DNA of 64,000 nucleotides from Paralithodes platypus. Taxonomy: Eukaryota; Arthropoda; Malacostraca; Decapoda; Lithodidae. The stretch lies in assembly GCA_032716605.1 (NCBI GenBank), contig CM064523.1:39708026-39772025 (forward strand). Reading direction: 5' to 3'. The notes beneath the pieces are model-generated. The model was not told the origin of the DNA. It saw only the letters and a program-made list of their open reading frames with translations, and did not search any database. Positions 1-10,218 of the stretch are shown piece by piece. The position numbers were made by a program, and so were the translations under genes. Every line of letters starts with the position of its first letter. The first letter of the stretch is position 1.

Positions 1-1116
1 AGGCAATTCATAATCTAAAAATACATGGTAGTTATTGATTTATACATACGGAGATTCTTGATCTCTCAATATTGGCCCCCATTTTTAGAGGGCATTATGG
101 TGACGTAATGGATGATTTCCTGTCCATCGTGGTATCTGGCTTTTCTGATTCTGCAGGCCATATGTTTCCCACTATTCACTTTGGTTGCACTATTCCCAGT
201 CTTCCCGGGAGGTACTGTAGAGGGGATACTGGGATTCCCATTTATGGCGATATTGAAATGGTTCTTGGTGTTCAACTTGCATAAAAAGTTCTGCACTGTA
301 TTGCAAGTCAGGCTGGAACTGGTGATAGGCATTGGGTAGTTCTCTCGGCCTCTGACATTGGAGGAGCTGGGGCCCCTGTGATTGGTCCGGACTCGAACTC
401 CTTTCTCGGGCAGACTGACCTAGATTCCCGGAAATTAGAGAATGGGTAGATTCGGGAAAAGGGGTAGACTGGCCTATTTCGGCAGGTAATTAAAGCCTGA
501 GAAATTGGTCGGGTTTTGTTGTCTCTCGCCTTCTCCTGTTGTTGTCTTTTCCTACTCCTCTTGGTGTCCTTTATCACTGCTATTCTGGTGTTGGTCTGGG
601 GGTGGCTGCTCAACCCCGTCATCTCAGCTATAATATTATTAGCCCATACTTTGAGTGTTTAAGAGGGTTTCCTCTGATGCTCATGCTAACAACATCTTCC
701 CACATTAATTCCATCTCATTTCCTTCCATGGTTGTTTGATCGGCATGCCGCTTGCTCAATGCTTCAGGGATTTTCCTTCGCTGAATTTAGTTGGTAGGGA
801 TTTTTGTAGTGGTTTTTCAGCTTCGGGTAAATGGGCATTTCCTGTCTTCCCTTCATGATTTTTTTTTTTTTTTTTTTATAATGAAATAAAAATATATTAC
901 TTTTTTGTATACTAATAAACATGCTGACTCTGCAAAAAATATTTGTTATTAGAAATAATATTTTGTCACGATTATATCAACAAATACACCTGTGTTTTCT
1001 TTCTATATCACCTCACACTCTACTTCAGAAACTCATTTATTGTCCATTACACTCGAGCAGAGTAACTTCTTGCATGTGTTTTTTTTCTTCTCCAAGACAA
1101 AATTTGTTTACACAAT
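1..1116. other. No recognised gene
   Basis: Only short open frames are present. The longest are on the minus strand at 308-622 and 66-332; both are basic and proline/serine rich and show no motif I recognise. They lie downstream of the Maverick protease remnant on the same strand, so they could be leftovers of a last Maverick gene, but the sequence gives no direct support. A poly-T run lies at 859-877. Confidence 0.4.
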
Positions 1117-1199
1117 GAGGCATTTTAAATAGAGTATAGCATAACCTTAGAATTAGTTTATAATTCTCAAAGTATGAATATCTTTTAAACTGTTTTTGG

Positions 1200-1424
1200 A
1201 AGTAGGAGAGAGTCATGTTGAGATTTTTATGACTGATGAGGTAAACAAACAGTATAACTTATGTCCCACATACATAACTACAATCACTTTGTAATCTATA
1301 ATTCAAAATCCCCACTTCATAATCTTTATTCCTGTAAATATAGCTAAATAAAATCTTCGAATATGTGAAAGAGGTGATTTATAGCTATAGAAATAAACTA
1401 TTCTTTCAAAATAGTGATTCACAT
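1200..1424 (-). pseudogene. Maverick adenain-like cysteine protease, C-terminal half
   Basis: Read on the minus strand from 1424, the translation gives an aromatic YFERIVYFYS segment that aligns with the FFDSFG-type strand of adenain/Ulp1-like virion proteases. About 40 residues later comes VGHKLYCLF, at the place of the family's catalytic Cys-Gly-x-Tyr-Cys block. The first cysteine of that block is not seen (valine/tyrosine instead), and one in-frame stop interrupts the segment. It continues the protease piece at 3740-3945 directly once the LINE between them is ignored, since the ACAT duplication lies at both edges. In Mavericks this protease is thought to mature capsid proteins. The assignment rests on the order of motifs and on the joining across the insertion; either piece alone would be weak. 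Confidence 0.5.
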
Positions 1425-1985
1425 CGGTGAGACCTTTTCTATTGCACTAGACATATCGAAGGCCTTCGGTAGAGTCTGGCACAAATCTTTAATTTCTAAT
1501 CTACACTCCTTCGGTTTCTATCCCTCCATCTTTGCTTTTGTCTCCAAAATCCTTTCCGGCCATTCCATTGCTGCGGTTGTGGATGGCCATCGCTCACTTC
1601 CTCATCCTATCAACTCCGGTGTTCCTCAGGGCTCTGTCCTATCTCCCATTCTTTTTCAAATTGTCATTAATGACCTTCTCAACTGTACCTCCAGTCCCAT
1701 CCCTGAACGCCCCAGCCAGCAATCCCTCAAAAACAAACGTAATGAAGCCATGCAACACTTATCTTCTAATCTGGCTACTATATCCAATTGGGGCAGAGAA
1801 AACCTTGTTGCGTTTAATGCTTCCAAAACCTAATTTCTTCATCTTACTACCAATTCAGAACTCCCAGAGGACTATCCCTTACACTTCAACAATATAAAAA
1901 TCAGTCCTTCATCTTATCTCAATATTCTCGGTGTCTCTTTTTCATCAGCTCTCACTTGGAAGGACCATATTACCAGTCTTGCTAA
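1425..1985 (+). pseudogene. Jockey-like LINE reverse transcriptase, palm fragment
   Basis: The frame 1414-1833 encodes the RT blocks ALDISKAFGRVWHKSL (the palm motif with its catalytic Asp in ALDISKAF), a GHSIAAVVDGHRS segment and GVPQGSVLSPILF. The expected continuation carrying the YADD/FADD box is missing: NDLLNCTSSPIP runs straight into a Gln/Ser-rich stretch, so a small deletion has removed the catalytic aspartates seen (in altered form) in the copy near 31.23 kb. After that the thumb sequence NLATISNWGRENL is recognisable, then a stop. The reading continues out of frame to 1985, where a TIR element cuts it. The protein would have copied the LINE RNA at a nicked target; this copy cannot. 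Confidence 0.8.
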
Positions 1986-2476
1986 TGCAAGTGTCACATT
2001 ATGCCGAATTAAGTAATTAAGTGCCGACGCTCCACATCTTAATGGTTGTAACGAGATCTTTGCCTACATCACCGCGCGACGTGGGTGGGCACCAACTCAA
2101 GAGAGATGTCGGGAGAGGTCATCAGGGGCCTCAGGAAAAGTTTGACACAAACAACTCTCATAATCTGAGTCGGCGGCTAGTGAGGTCAAGGAAAGGACGG
2201 GATGGGGACGGTAGGCTGGTGGCGTCAGATGGTACAAGGGCGTCGACCTGTCTGCGTCAGACGCCGCTATAAGGTAGGTCGCCGTCAGGCAGCAACCTGG
2301 TAACGCCCAGGCGGCGTCATAGGGGGAGGGCATAACGTGAGTCCGCGACCTGGCAACGTAGCACGGGACATCTTGGTAGAGGGTCTTGGGGATGTTTTTT
2401 TTAAGCTTGATGGAGATCCCCAAAAATCCCCACTGTCCCCTTAATCCGATCCCATCCACGAGTGACTATCTATAAA

Positions 2477-2681
2477 CCCTTTCAATGGTGGTGACGTCTG
2501 TTTTGCCTTAGTTCTGCCCTATTTAGACGATTTTATGCAGCTTAAGAACGGTCTGTGGGAGTTAAGAGATAATTGAGTGGAATGGAGGTCTTGTGATTGT
2601 TACAGGCCCTTCGTAAGCATAATACAATAACCTAATAGTTGCCAGACTATAACGAGAAAGGCGTCACCGGTACTGAAAGGG
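2477..2681. mobile_element. Small nested TIR element, probable TTAA type
   Basis: The left end CCCTTTCAATGGTGGTGACG and the right end (reverse complement CCCTTTCAGTACCGGTGACG) match over 20 bases with four mismatches. A TTAA follows the right end at 2682-2685; the left flank is TAAA, a possible mutated copy. No coding capacity. Confidence 0.45.
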
Positions 2682-2817
2682 TTAACTATAGATGACCTTG
2701 TTTTACCAATTACTCAAAGAACCACTTAATTAAAAGGAGATGGGCGTATTTATTTGCTCATTTATGGATCTTTTTATTATGTTTTTAGTTTCCTCGCTAG
2801 ATATAAAGCTTAATACC

Positions 2818-2843
2818 CCCCCCCCCCCACACACACACACACA
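2818..2843. repeat. Poly-C / (CA)n low-complexity tract
   Basis: A run of cytosines passes directly into alternating CA. Simple repeat with no other feature. Confidence 0.9.
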
Positions 2844-3109
2844 AACGTCGCCTCCGACGGACCGGTTTGCCTAGGTCATGGTCAAGTGTGATGGAGTAGG
2901 GGCCCAGTGTGACAGGGTGGCTGTCCATCGCCGCCGTAGTATCTATAGGCGCCGCTCGTCTGGAGCATTGTCGCCAACCAGTTTGCGCGCTACGGCGCAT
3001 GACGCCGCCCCTCAATCACCCACGTTACTCAGCAGCGGTCTCCCCCTTCTATCGCCACTCCTTACGTCGTGGAGCGTCGGCACTTAATTCGGCATAGTGT
3101 GACTCTTGG

Positions 3110-3640
3110 TTAAGGCAGCCTCCCAGAAGCTGGGTGTGCTCAACCGCCTCAAGGGGTTCTTTACCCCTGCACAGCTTCTTGCTCTGTACAGGGGCACAGT
3201 GCATCCTTGTATTGAGTATTGTTCACATGTGTGGGGAGAATCCTCTCACACCGCACTCCTAGACAACGTAGAAAGGAAAGCCTTTTGTAATCATTAACTC
3301 CCACCCACTCACCAACTCTCTGCAATCTCTCTCTCTTCACCGCAATGTTGCATCTCTCTCGCTATTCTATCGCTACTATAATAATCAATGTTCCTCAGAG
3401 CTATCCCAGTGTATACCACCTCCTCTACGTAGGGTACATAGTACCCGTCTTGCAACACAATCCCACCCCTACTCTGTGCAACTCTCCAACCCAAGAGTGA
3501 AATGTTATTCTCAGTCTTTCTTCTATTCAACTGCTGAGCTCTGGAACTCTCTCCCAGAATCAGTCTTTCCCTCTTCCTATGACATAAATTGCTTCAAACT
3601 CCGTGTGTCCAGGCATTTTGGCTCGAATGTCGTCCCTTGA
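3110..3640 (+). pseudogene. Jockey-like LINE reverse transcriptase, C-terminal region
   Basis: The frame 3106-3297 reads KAASQKLGVLNRLKGFFTPAQLL, then RPCIEYCSHVWG-type sequence and the HTALLDNVERKAF block, the conserved C-terminal segment of this LINE family. An extra base in the codons after KAF (compare the copy at 22.55 kb) shifts the frame and gives an early stop at 3295-3297. Beyond it the second frame continues through CSSELSQCIPPPLRR and the NSLPESVFPSSYD block to a final RHFGSNVVP and stop at 3638-3640. The 3' UTR that follows (3641-3739) is shared with the other copies. Function: structural C-terminal part of the RT polyprotein, now non-functional. Confidence 0.8.
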
Positions 3641-3739
3641 GTTTGTCCCTGTCACTCTTTCAACTCTAGGGGAGGCCTCGATACAGGCAGTTCTGCCTTT
3701 TGTCTCCCTCACTCACATAAATAAAAAACAAAGCAAAAA

Positions 3740-3945
3740 ACATAGAGGGCAATCCAGTGACCTACTGAAGCCGATTCTCCTCCAACTAATATGATACATA
3801 CATACATATCCACTTCCTTTTTCAGTATTTCTTGTAAACCCTCCTCGTGAAAAAACCCCAAGAATCTTACTTCTCTTCCCAATACCCCTATCAACCCATT
3901 GTCTATTATCTCAGCATTCATTCTAACTTGATCTCTTACTTTCAC
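3740..3945 (-). pseudogene. Maverick adenain-like cysteine protease, N-terminal half
   Basis: On the minus strand this frame begins next to the capsid gene's stop and reads about 65 residues, including RFLGFFHEEGLQEI and, near the break, VGHWIALYV. In the adenain family the N-terminus carries a (F/Y)xGVFxxDxLP-like block and the catalytic His lies in a GxHWVAIY-like block; both can be matched here, the second very well. The gene is broken right after this His block by the LINE at 1425-3739, and the rest resumes at 1424. Its position just downstream of the capsid gene on the same strand is typical of virus-like gene clusters. Assignment is from motifs and context. Confidence 0.55.
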
Positions 3946-5235
3946 TCAATTATGATGTTGATTATCAATTTCAATGATCCCTGTCATCTCACCGAGTAAT
4001 AATATCATTCTATTTGAATCTAATCGTCTAGCGAAGCTCATATCAAACCGCAAATTACCCGACTTTTGTACTGGGATAGCGTCATCCGCAATCTCACTGT
4101 TAAAATTAAAGGCTGCTATCATTTGTCCCTGTCCAAAGCTTTTATAATCAATGCTATGCTCTGCTCAAGCCCCAGACACTGTAATGAGTTGTAATAAAAA
4201 CTAGCGTATTTATTAGGGATATTAAATTATACTGAGTACTTCCATTTATAGTAACTCTTGTCCTTGATAAATCTATGTTGCTTAGGTATATCAAAAATAA
4301 CGAGATATAGCTCTTTAGGGATAACTTGCGACAATGGAAGGTCAGCTGATATACTCGTCTATTTTTTAACAAGATCATAAGACTTGTATAAAGTCCTAGT
4401 ATATGTGTATTCCAAAGAATTGGTAAGCAATAATATACTGTATGTATACTTCCTAATGCAGAGACGTGTCGGTAAACCTTATCAATCCATAGTTTTGCAG
4501 AATTAATCACATATCTGAAATTCTTATCAGCTTGATCTGTTACAATTACCCAGGTTGGAATATTCATTTATTATCAAATTCGGAGTGATACTCCATATAA
4601 AATATATTGATCAATAGTTGAAATATCTACAAGAAGAGGCGTTGTCACTCCAACCCCATTTAACTTTGCTAAATTCCATCGTGATTTTTCACCTTCTTTT
4701 CCATTGGTAAAATAACCCTCATCATACATCTCCTCAATCCCACTTAGTATATTTCATCCCATTAATAACCGCATCTTCCCAAAGTACTCAATGTCTGCGG
4801 GGAAATAGAGGTAGCCATTTTAATAAAGGCTGCATATGAAAAGTATACGGTAGCTTCTACAATTTGTTCATTTATATAACAATTGGCTGTGCGGAAAAGA
4901 GTATTACTCAACCCATTGCATAAGGGCTGCATGATCTACTGCACCCAAATCGCTACCATCCTCTTTAAGTAAGCCAATATCTACATTTATCACTAAACTG
5001 GATACAAAATTGCCCCGTAACCCCAGCCCCATAAAACCCCTAACAAATTAACCATGATATGATTATTATAACCAACATTTACCGGTAATACAACAATTTT
5101 ACTCCTTCGAGCAATAGCACTTTCAATTATTCGTGGTGTGGTGGATAGAGGGATAGAGGCATTATATTTTCTAAACGGGACTTCATTCTCTTGCCCTTGT
5201 ATCTCCGGTGATACCGCTGTCATAGTTGGTATCAA
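3946..5235 (-). pseudogene. Maverick major capsid protein (double jelly-roll type), decayed
   Basis: The minus-strand translation has several stops but recognisable stretches in order. Near 5.0-4.9 kb is NVDIGLLKEDGSDLGAVD, the first-barrel strand followed in the family by a loop and an amphipathic helix. Near 4.55-4.4 kb is PTWVIVTDQADKNFRYVI and a following strand. At 4.1-3.96 kb is the C-terminal block QKSGNLRFDMSFARRL, then a hydrophobic strand and EIDNQHHN with stop at 3946-3948. The GNLR-x-(E/D)-x-x-F ... EID pattern is characteristic of Maverick/adintovirus capsid C-termini. Intact family members are about 450-600 residues; this remnant spans about 430. The protein forms the shell of virus-like particles in related elements. 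Confidence 0.65.
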
Positions 5236-5675
5236 ACTAACCCATCATGTTAAACCTATCGTTTGTATAGCATTTCCTCAAGTTTATCCTCTTCCTTGCT
5301 TTTCTCTGGGTCCTTCCTCTGATTAATCCCTTTCTCCTTCTACCCCCTTTTTCAGGATTAAGTTTAATGGGGGAGATATACTATTATAAAGGCATCAGCT
5401 TTATTATTGGGATGACTATTCAGTGATCCCAGACTAGACACATAGATATAATGTTCCCCCTTCATATATAATGATAGACTAACACTTCACAGTCTTGACA
5501 CCGCATTATATACTGTCGCGGTACTAATGGTGTAATATTAAGTCTAAGGATAAATACAACAAACTAATATTTGTTTGATTATTATTATTATTATTAATAT
5601 TATAGCATTATTAAACTTTCAGTACAACCATGTAGGGTATGCGGGAGATTATCACTGGCAAGATACTAGCAGCCC
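5236..5675. other. Spacer between capsid and macro-like genes
   Basis: AT-rich sequence with an (ATT)n patch near 5578-5600. No reading frame or repeat I recognise; it separates two minus-strand Maverick genes. Confidence 0.5.
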
Positions 5676-6626
5676 TCACGGCTTACTCTTATTGTCCTTT
5701 AGCTTATTATCTTCCTTGAGATTGTTTTCATTCTCAGCACTTTCTTCTCCAACATTCTTCTTCTCTACCTCGGAAGTTATATTCTCCTTCCCCTGGGGTG
5801 TCAGTAAGACGACATCAACATCGAATGGGCGAAGCCTTGAAGACAACTGCTGAAGCAGTGGTTGATAATGCTTATTCCATTCATCGTTATCATATTGTCC
5901 TGACATCCCAATACCGCCTGGTATATTAACCCTCTCCGACATATGACGCACTTTTGAGCCTATTAGGGATACTTTAAAGCCATTATTACCATCAGGGGTA
6001 TTTACAAACCTTTAGTTTAGTTACTTCAACCTCTGAAGTTGTCTTTGAGTTAGCTGTGGGCAGAACACTAATTTTGGAGAGGTAATTATAAGAGTGAGAG
6101 AACTCTATTTCTTATTGCTAATTTGGCAACCTCTGCGTCATATGAGTCCAAATAACCCAAATAGCTAGCCTACACTCTTTGAAGAAGAGACTTCTATTAT
6201 CCATAGTATCTCTTCTGTGAAATTAATATAATTTGGTGTATCCACGTAAATCTGGCCAACTTAATCATGGTCAATGGGTCCACCAATCCCGAAATGGGTA
6301 GCGAGTGCAACTAGTTTAGGTGAATCCCCCTTAGGGAGGCCCACTCGAGGAATGATATCTCCGGGAGACTTTCTATCATCACGTACAACTTTGGATAGTT
6401 TGATGAGTCTGAGTCGTTCCTTGTACACATCAGCGTAGGGGTATAGAGCTTCTAAATCATGGGTGACTCCAAATGAATCGCACCCAATCCCGTTCACTCC
6501 AAAAACAATAGCTGAGGAAGGTGAGTTACACATGTCATCGGCCAACAGTCCCTCGTCAATGAGGAGCGGATAATAGCTCGTCTTCAATATCGCTCCGCTC
6601 GGACGAAAATAGTCCCAGTCTCCCAT
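5676..6626 (-). pseudogene. Macro-domain-like (ADP-ribose-binding fold) gene in the Maverick
   Basis: The first part (6626-6261) has SAIVFGVNGIGCDSFGV, then LEALYPYADVYKERL and, about 40 residues on, PKLVALATHFGIGGPI. The second part (5951-5676) has ERVNIPGGIGMSGQYD, then NDEWNKHYQPLLQQL. This is the order of blocks of Poa1p/OARD1-like macro domains: an xVNxxGxxGxG-like loop, a FPxxYxxY block, a hydrophobic strand ending in Q, and the GIGxxGLDW-type loop followed by a helix. Between the parts NRSLFFKECRLAI fits the usual helix. A stop follows HFGIGGPIDHD, and a dispersed repeat (5972-6148) lies between the halves. A charged Glu/Lys tail follows. Macro domains bind or cleave ADP-ribose; a role in countering host ADP-ribosylation is only inference. 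Confidence 0.55.
5972..6148 (-). repeat. Dispersed repeat shared with 45205-45384
   Basis: About 177 bases match the plus strand at 45205-45384 in reverse orientation with few differences. It lies between the two halves of the macro-like gene and is probably an inserted non-autonomous element. At the other locus it is preceded by TTAACCC, reminiscent of the TTAA-type MITEs elsewhere in the window, but the ends are unclear here. Confidence 0.6.
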
Positions 6627-6707
6627 TCTCTCACTCTCTCAATTTATATACTCATTATTTCTCCTCATCCCTCCCTCAAACCCCCCCCCCCCCCCCACCC
6701 TCTAAAA

Positions 6708-7839
6708 CAGGGGTTCTTAACCTTTTGATGATTCCAGACCCTCAATGGATTGTCCAATATGAGCCCATACCCCCTTCGCTTGACTGTCGTAATCATAATC
6801 ATAACCAGTCCTGTTAGTTGCCAGTATGACATCCCAAGATGACAATAACTTGAATTTACTTTTTATATGGATAACTGGGAATAGAACATGAAAGAAAATC
6901 ATAATCATTTATCATATATATACACAACATTTTCAAGAAATTATAAATATACAAACAGCTACAACTATTTTACAATATAACTTTGTTTCACCTGTTTCAG
7001 ATTATACATCAGCACCTTTATTTCTTTCAGTTGAGTTTTATTACATAAAAGAAACCAAATTGATTCTCCTGTTTCAAATTATAAATCAGCAACTTTACTT
7101 CTTACAGTTGAGTTTTATTACACACAAGAAGAAAACAAACTTAAGTATGACAGTTTTTCAATATCTCGACTACATAACACAGACTCTTACTAATCTAGTG
7201 AGATATGCTGTTGTTTTTGTGCAATCAAAACATGGAATCGGGGTACAGTTACTGACAATCCTACTCGCACGTCATTTGGCACATCAAGTCGATTTCTCCA
7301 CTTTCATTTCAGGTTTAATAATGCAGATAATCCGGTTTCACAGAGATATGTAGTTGTGAAGGGAACCAAAACATTCATTGCCCTCAGTGCCAAGTTTGGG
7401 TAAACTGTGATTTGCTCACAACAAAACTGCTTGACATCCATCCCAGCCCTTTCAAAATCATTTTTTTTTCTTGGGATTTTTAAAGTGGTTTGATATATTT
7501 CCCCCGTATTTTTTGACCACATTTAAGTGCTTTCCTAACCTTATATCGGACGAAGGTAATACAACTGAGTGCTAATTTGTGATAAAGGGCGAAATATCAT
7601 TCAGTTTTAGAAAGATAATTATTTGTTTCTGCTTATTTCGTTCATGAAAGCTAAAATTTAGGGTAGCACTTAAGTGTGTTTTTAAAGTATGGAATATTGT
7701 ACAGTGCTAGTTAATAATCTAGTATTCTAACCAAATATAAATTAAATACATACAAACAACCAGAGATCGAGTCCCATACCCCCAGCATTTGGTTGCCATA
7801 CCCCCAAGGGGTATGGATACCCCCGGTTAAGAACCCCTG
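6708..7839 (-). mobile_element. hAT-superfamily DNA transposon, internally deleted
   Basis: The ends are CAGGGGTTCTTAACC and its exact reverse complement. The 8-bp direct repeat CTCTAAAA lies at 6700-6707 and 7840-7847, the diagnostic hAT target duplication, with no mismatch. At 1132 bp it is shorter than an autonomous hAT (usually 2.5-4 kb). A transposase C-terminal fragment is on the minus strand. It is inserted upstream of the macro-like gene of the Maverick remnant. Confidence 0.9.
7304..7522 (-). pseudogene. hAT transposase, C-terminal dimerisation fragment
   Basis: The frame reads YPNLALRAMNVLVPFTTTYL followed by CETGLSALLNLK. This is the hAT dimerisation region as found in ZBED5/SCAND3-like transposases (typically LLPFxTTYLCExGFSALxxIK). 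The upstream DDE core and zinc finger are missing, and after NLK the frame stops although the family usually continues with a TKYRNRL-like segment. The element could not have moved by itself; any movement would need a transposase supplied by another copy. Inserted between the inverted ends at 6708 and 7839. Confidence 0.75.
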
Positions 7840-8348
7840 CTCTAAAACAAGTTATCGTCTGCTCTCCGCTCATACAGGTCTGGGGCCAGATTCACTAACA
7901 GTCGTAGCGGGCGATGTCGTACAGACATCAACGATCGTTCCTGAGGGAGTGCGGAAGGTGTATTCACGAACGCATCGTTAAGCTCCCTTACGGCTCCCTT
8001 TCGCTGAGGCTTCTCTTGACCAATCAGGCGCTTGGCCACTCACTGAGCTTAAGTCATTTTGTAAATAAACAATACCACATGACCGAAACGCCAAGAAGAA
8101 CCTAATATAATTTAATTTATGAGCTTTCCATTGTTTAGCATGGCTAATTCGATCCACCACAGCCAACAGGAAGAAGAATAGAGTATCTTGTGAATTGATG
8201 ATAAGAAATTAGCCTAGCTAGGCTACAGGGAAGCCTGTTAGTGGCCCAAGTTAAAGGATTTCTGACGGATTGATCATTGATAATCATCTGTTAGGCTAGT
8301 TGGGAAATTAGTGTATTATTTATACCTTAACCACAGTATATTGTTCTA

Positions 8349-8455
8349 CTTTACCATGTCTACACCTAGACAGGGATAGCCAAACAAAAATGCCAGTCTT
8401 TACTATGTCTATGCCTGCACAGGCAGTTCTAGCCAAGCCAAAATGCCGGACTTAG
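8349..8455. repeat. Tandem module, two copies plus one distant copy
   Basis: A roughly 52-base module beginning CTTTACCATGTCTA is duplicated side by side (8349 and 8399) and recurs at about 9276-9335 in the same orientation, so the foldback element grew by direct duplication as well as inversion. Confidence 0.55.
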
Positions 8456-8636
8456 CCTAGGCCTAGGCCTAATTTTTCAAAATAGGCCTAGGGTAATATT
8501 TTTGTATTCACAACACCTCAAGGCCTATCTACCCTTTCAAAATAGGCCTAGCATAGGCCTATATATATATATATTTTTTTTTTTTTTTGGCTATAGCCTA
8601 GGCTAGTCTAGGATAATATATTTGTTTATTCATAAC

Positions 8637-9270
8637 ACCATTTTCGTTGAGGGGGCAAAGCCCCCCTCACCCATTATTGTATCCCACGGTTGGTAGCATA
8701 AACATTTACCCAACATCTTGCCATGGGATACACTAATGGAGTGAGGGGGGCTTAGACCCCCCCTACCCCTCATGACATTGTCATCAATCATATATTTTAC
8801 AAGCAGGGGCAAATAAGAGCAGTCAAATTAGATGCGAATATAACAGAGTGTGCGACTATGTAAACAAAACGGACGGTACACCCGCTGACACAACTCTTAC
8901 CTTGGTAAGGGTGGTGTTAGCGGGCGTATACTGTCCTCCTTGTTTAGATGAAGTTGAAGGCTCGGTTATGTTCGCGTCTAATTTGACTGCATTTAATTAC
9001 AAAATTATCCCACGGCCAGCTGTTTTTTGCCCCCCAGCTGAAAATATATATGGTGATGACAATAAGTCATGGGGGATGAGGGCGTTAAAGCCCCCCTCAA
9101 CCTATTACCCCAACAGTTGGCCATGGGATATAATGATAGGTTGAGGGGGGCTTTGTCCCCCTCACCTCCCATGACTTATTGCCATCATCAAATATATTAC
9201 CAGCATGGGACTAATAACAGCTAGTTAACAAGGAGGACGGTACGCCTGCAAACACCATTTTTACCTTCTA
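8637..9270. repeat. Nested palindrome inside the foldback element
   Basis: The segment 8770-8904 is the reverse complement of 8905-9045 with moderate divergence, centred on CTTACCTTGGTAAG near 8904. Each arm also carries its own hairpin with G-rich and C-rich strands (GAGGGGGC ... GCCCCCCTC, at 8650-8775 and 9070-9170). A further forward copy follows to about 9270. Confidence 0.7.
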
Positions 9271-10218
9271 GGCTTCTACTTTACTATGCTTATGCTACAC
9301 CAAGCTAGGCATTGCTAGCCTAACCAAAATACCATACATAGGCCTAACTTTTCTAGCCTAAATAGCCCTAACTTTTTCAAAATAAACCTAGGTTATAGCC
9401 TAGGCCTAGGCTAGGCTAAACAAAATTATTCACAACACCATTTATTATTTATTGTTTAGGCTAGGCCTAGGGCAATTCTTTTCATCATTTTGTTCCTGTG
9501 ATACTTTCAAATTTGTTGAGGAATAGGCAACCCAAATCTAACCCAGAGGTGGTGGGGAGTTGGAATAAAACATTTCCGCAATAAATGAGGGTTAAAATCT
9601 ACTAATGGTAGGCTACGTGTTGTCGCAGCACATGAATGTGTGCATCAATTAACCTTGACTAGGTCTAGGCTGGCATATGTAGGCTATTCATAGCTTAATT
9701 CGGCCTGTCATAAGACATTAAGGATACAAATATATTCATACTTTGTATTTAATGCCTTAATGGTGTTGTAAACACAAGTTAACAATCATATTGCGCTATT
9801 ATTGCCTCAATAATGACTTAGTGTGTCATAAAGTGCTATACTGCACGCGAATTTGTTATGGTCGCGGGTTGTGTTATCGACATTTGTGTACCTATATCCG
9901 GGTCAAATTCATGTAAGGGTGGTCCGGACCACCCTTTGCGAAAGAGGCTTCCTACGATCAAAGATGGCCGCTACGACGCTTCGTGAATACCAGCGTTGAG
10001 TCGTAAGGGAACGGTGGGGAAGTTTTCGGATCGTACGACCGTTAGTGAATCCACCCCCTGACCCCCACATTCAGGAGGGCAGGAGAAGATCTGTCGTAAC
10101 ATGACGTAATCTTCTTTTAAACATTTATAAATAATTTAATATTACTCTTAATATTGTTATTGATATAATTATTAACTATCACCTTTTTTAGTAGGGAAGT
10201 CTAGCAACATTTTTAATC

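Larger units (their letters stand above)
1986..3109. mobile_element. TIR element (MITE-like, 1.12 kb) inside the LINE
   Basis: Inverted ends of about 45 bp are visible: the left end at 1988-2035 and the right end at 3070-3108 are reverse complements with few mismatches, apart from an 8-base extra piece at 2014-2021. The flanks are CTAA (1982-1985) and TTAA (3110-3113), which fits an original TTAA duplication with one substitution. Removing the element rejoins the LINE frame (SLA then KAASQKLGVLN). No transposase is recognised inside, so it is a non-autonomous element. Its interior holds a C/CA-rich tract (2818-2843) and a nested smaller element (2477-2681). Confidence 0.7.
1425..3739 (+). mobile_element. 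5'-truncated jockey-like LINE inserted in the Maverick protease gene
   Basis: This non-LTR retrotransposon copy starts inside the reverse transcriptase domain and runs through the RT C-terminal region and a conserved 3' UTR to an A-rich end. ACAT at 1421-1424 and 3740-3743 is the likely target duplication, and the flanks rejoin in the protease frame. The same family recurs at 22466-22990, 29600-33250, 52893-53400 (minus) and 54545-54770 (minus). This copy is itself interrupted by a TIR element at 1986-3109. Confidence 0.75.
7883..10057. mobile_element. Foldback-type TIR element (about 2.2 kb), non-coding
   Basis: The ends share GATTCACTAAC(A/G)GTCGTA in opposite orientation (7889-7908 and 10033-10052) and further imperfect complementarity inward, including GTATTCACGAAGCG-like blocks. 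CTG directly abuts both ends (7880-7882, 10058-10060) and may be a 3-bp target duplication. The interior has no transposase. It is built of repeated and inverted modules and of TAGGCC-rich palindromic sequence at 8450-8620 and 9340-9475. Confidence 0.6.

Noticed and set aside
308..622. Minus-strand ORF of 104 codons
   Set aside because: No motif and atypical composition; only its location next to the Maverick remnant suggests interest.
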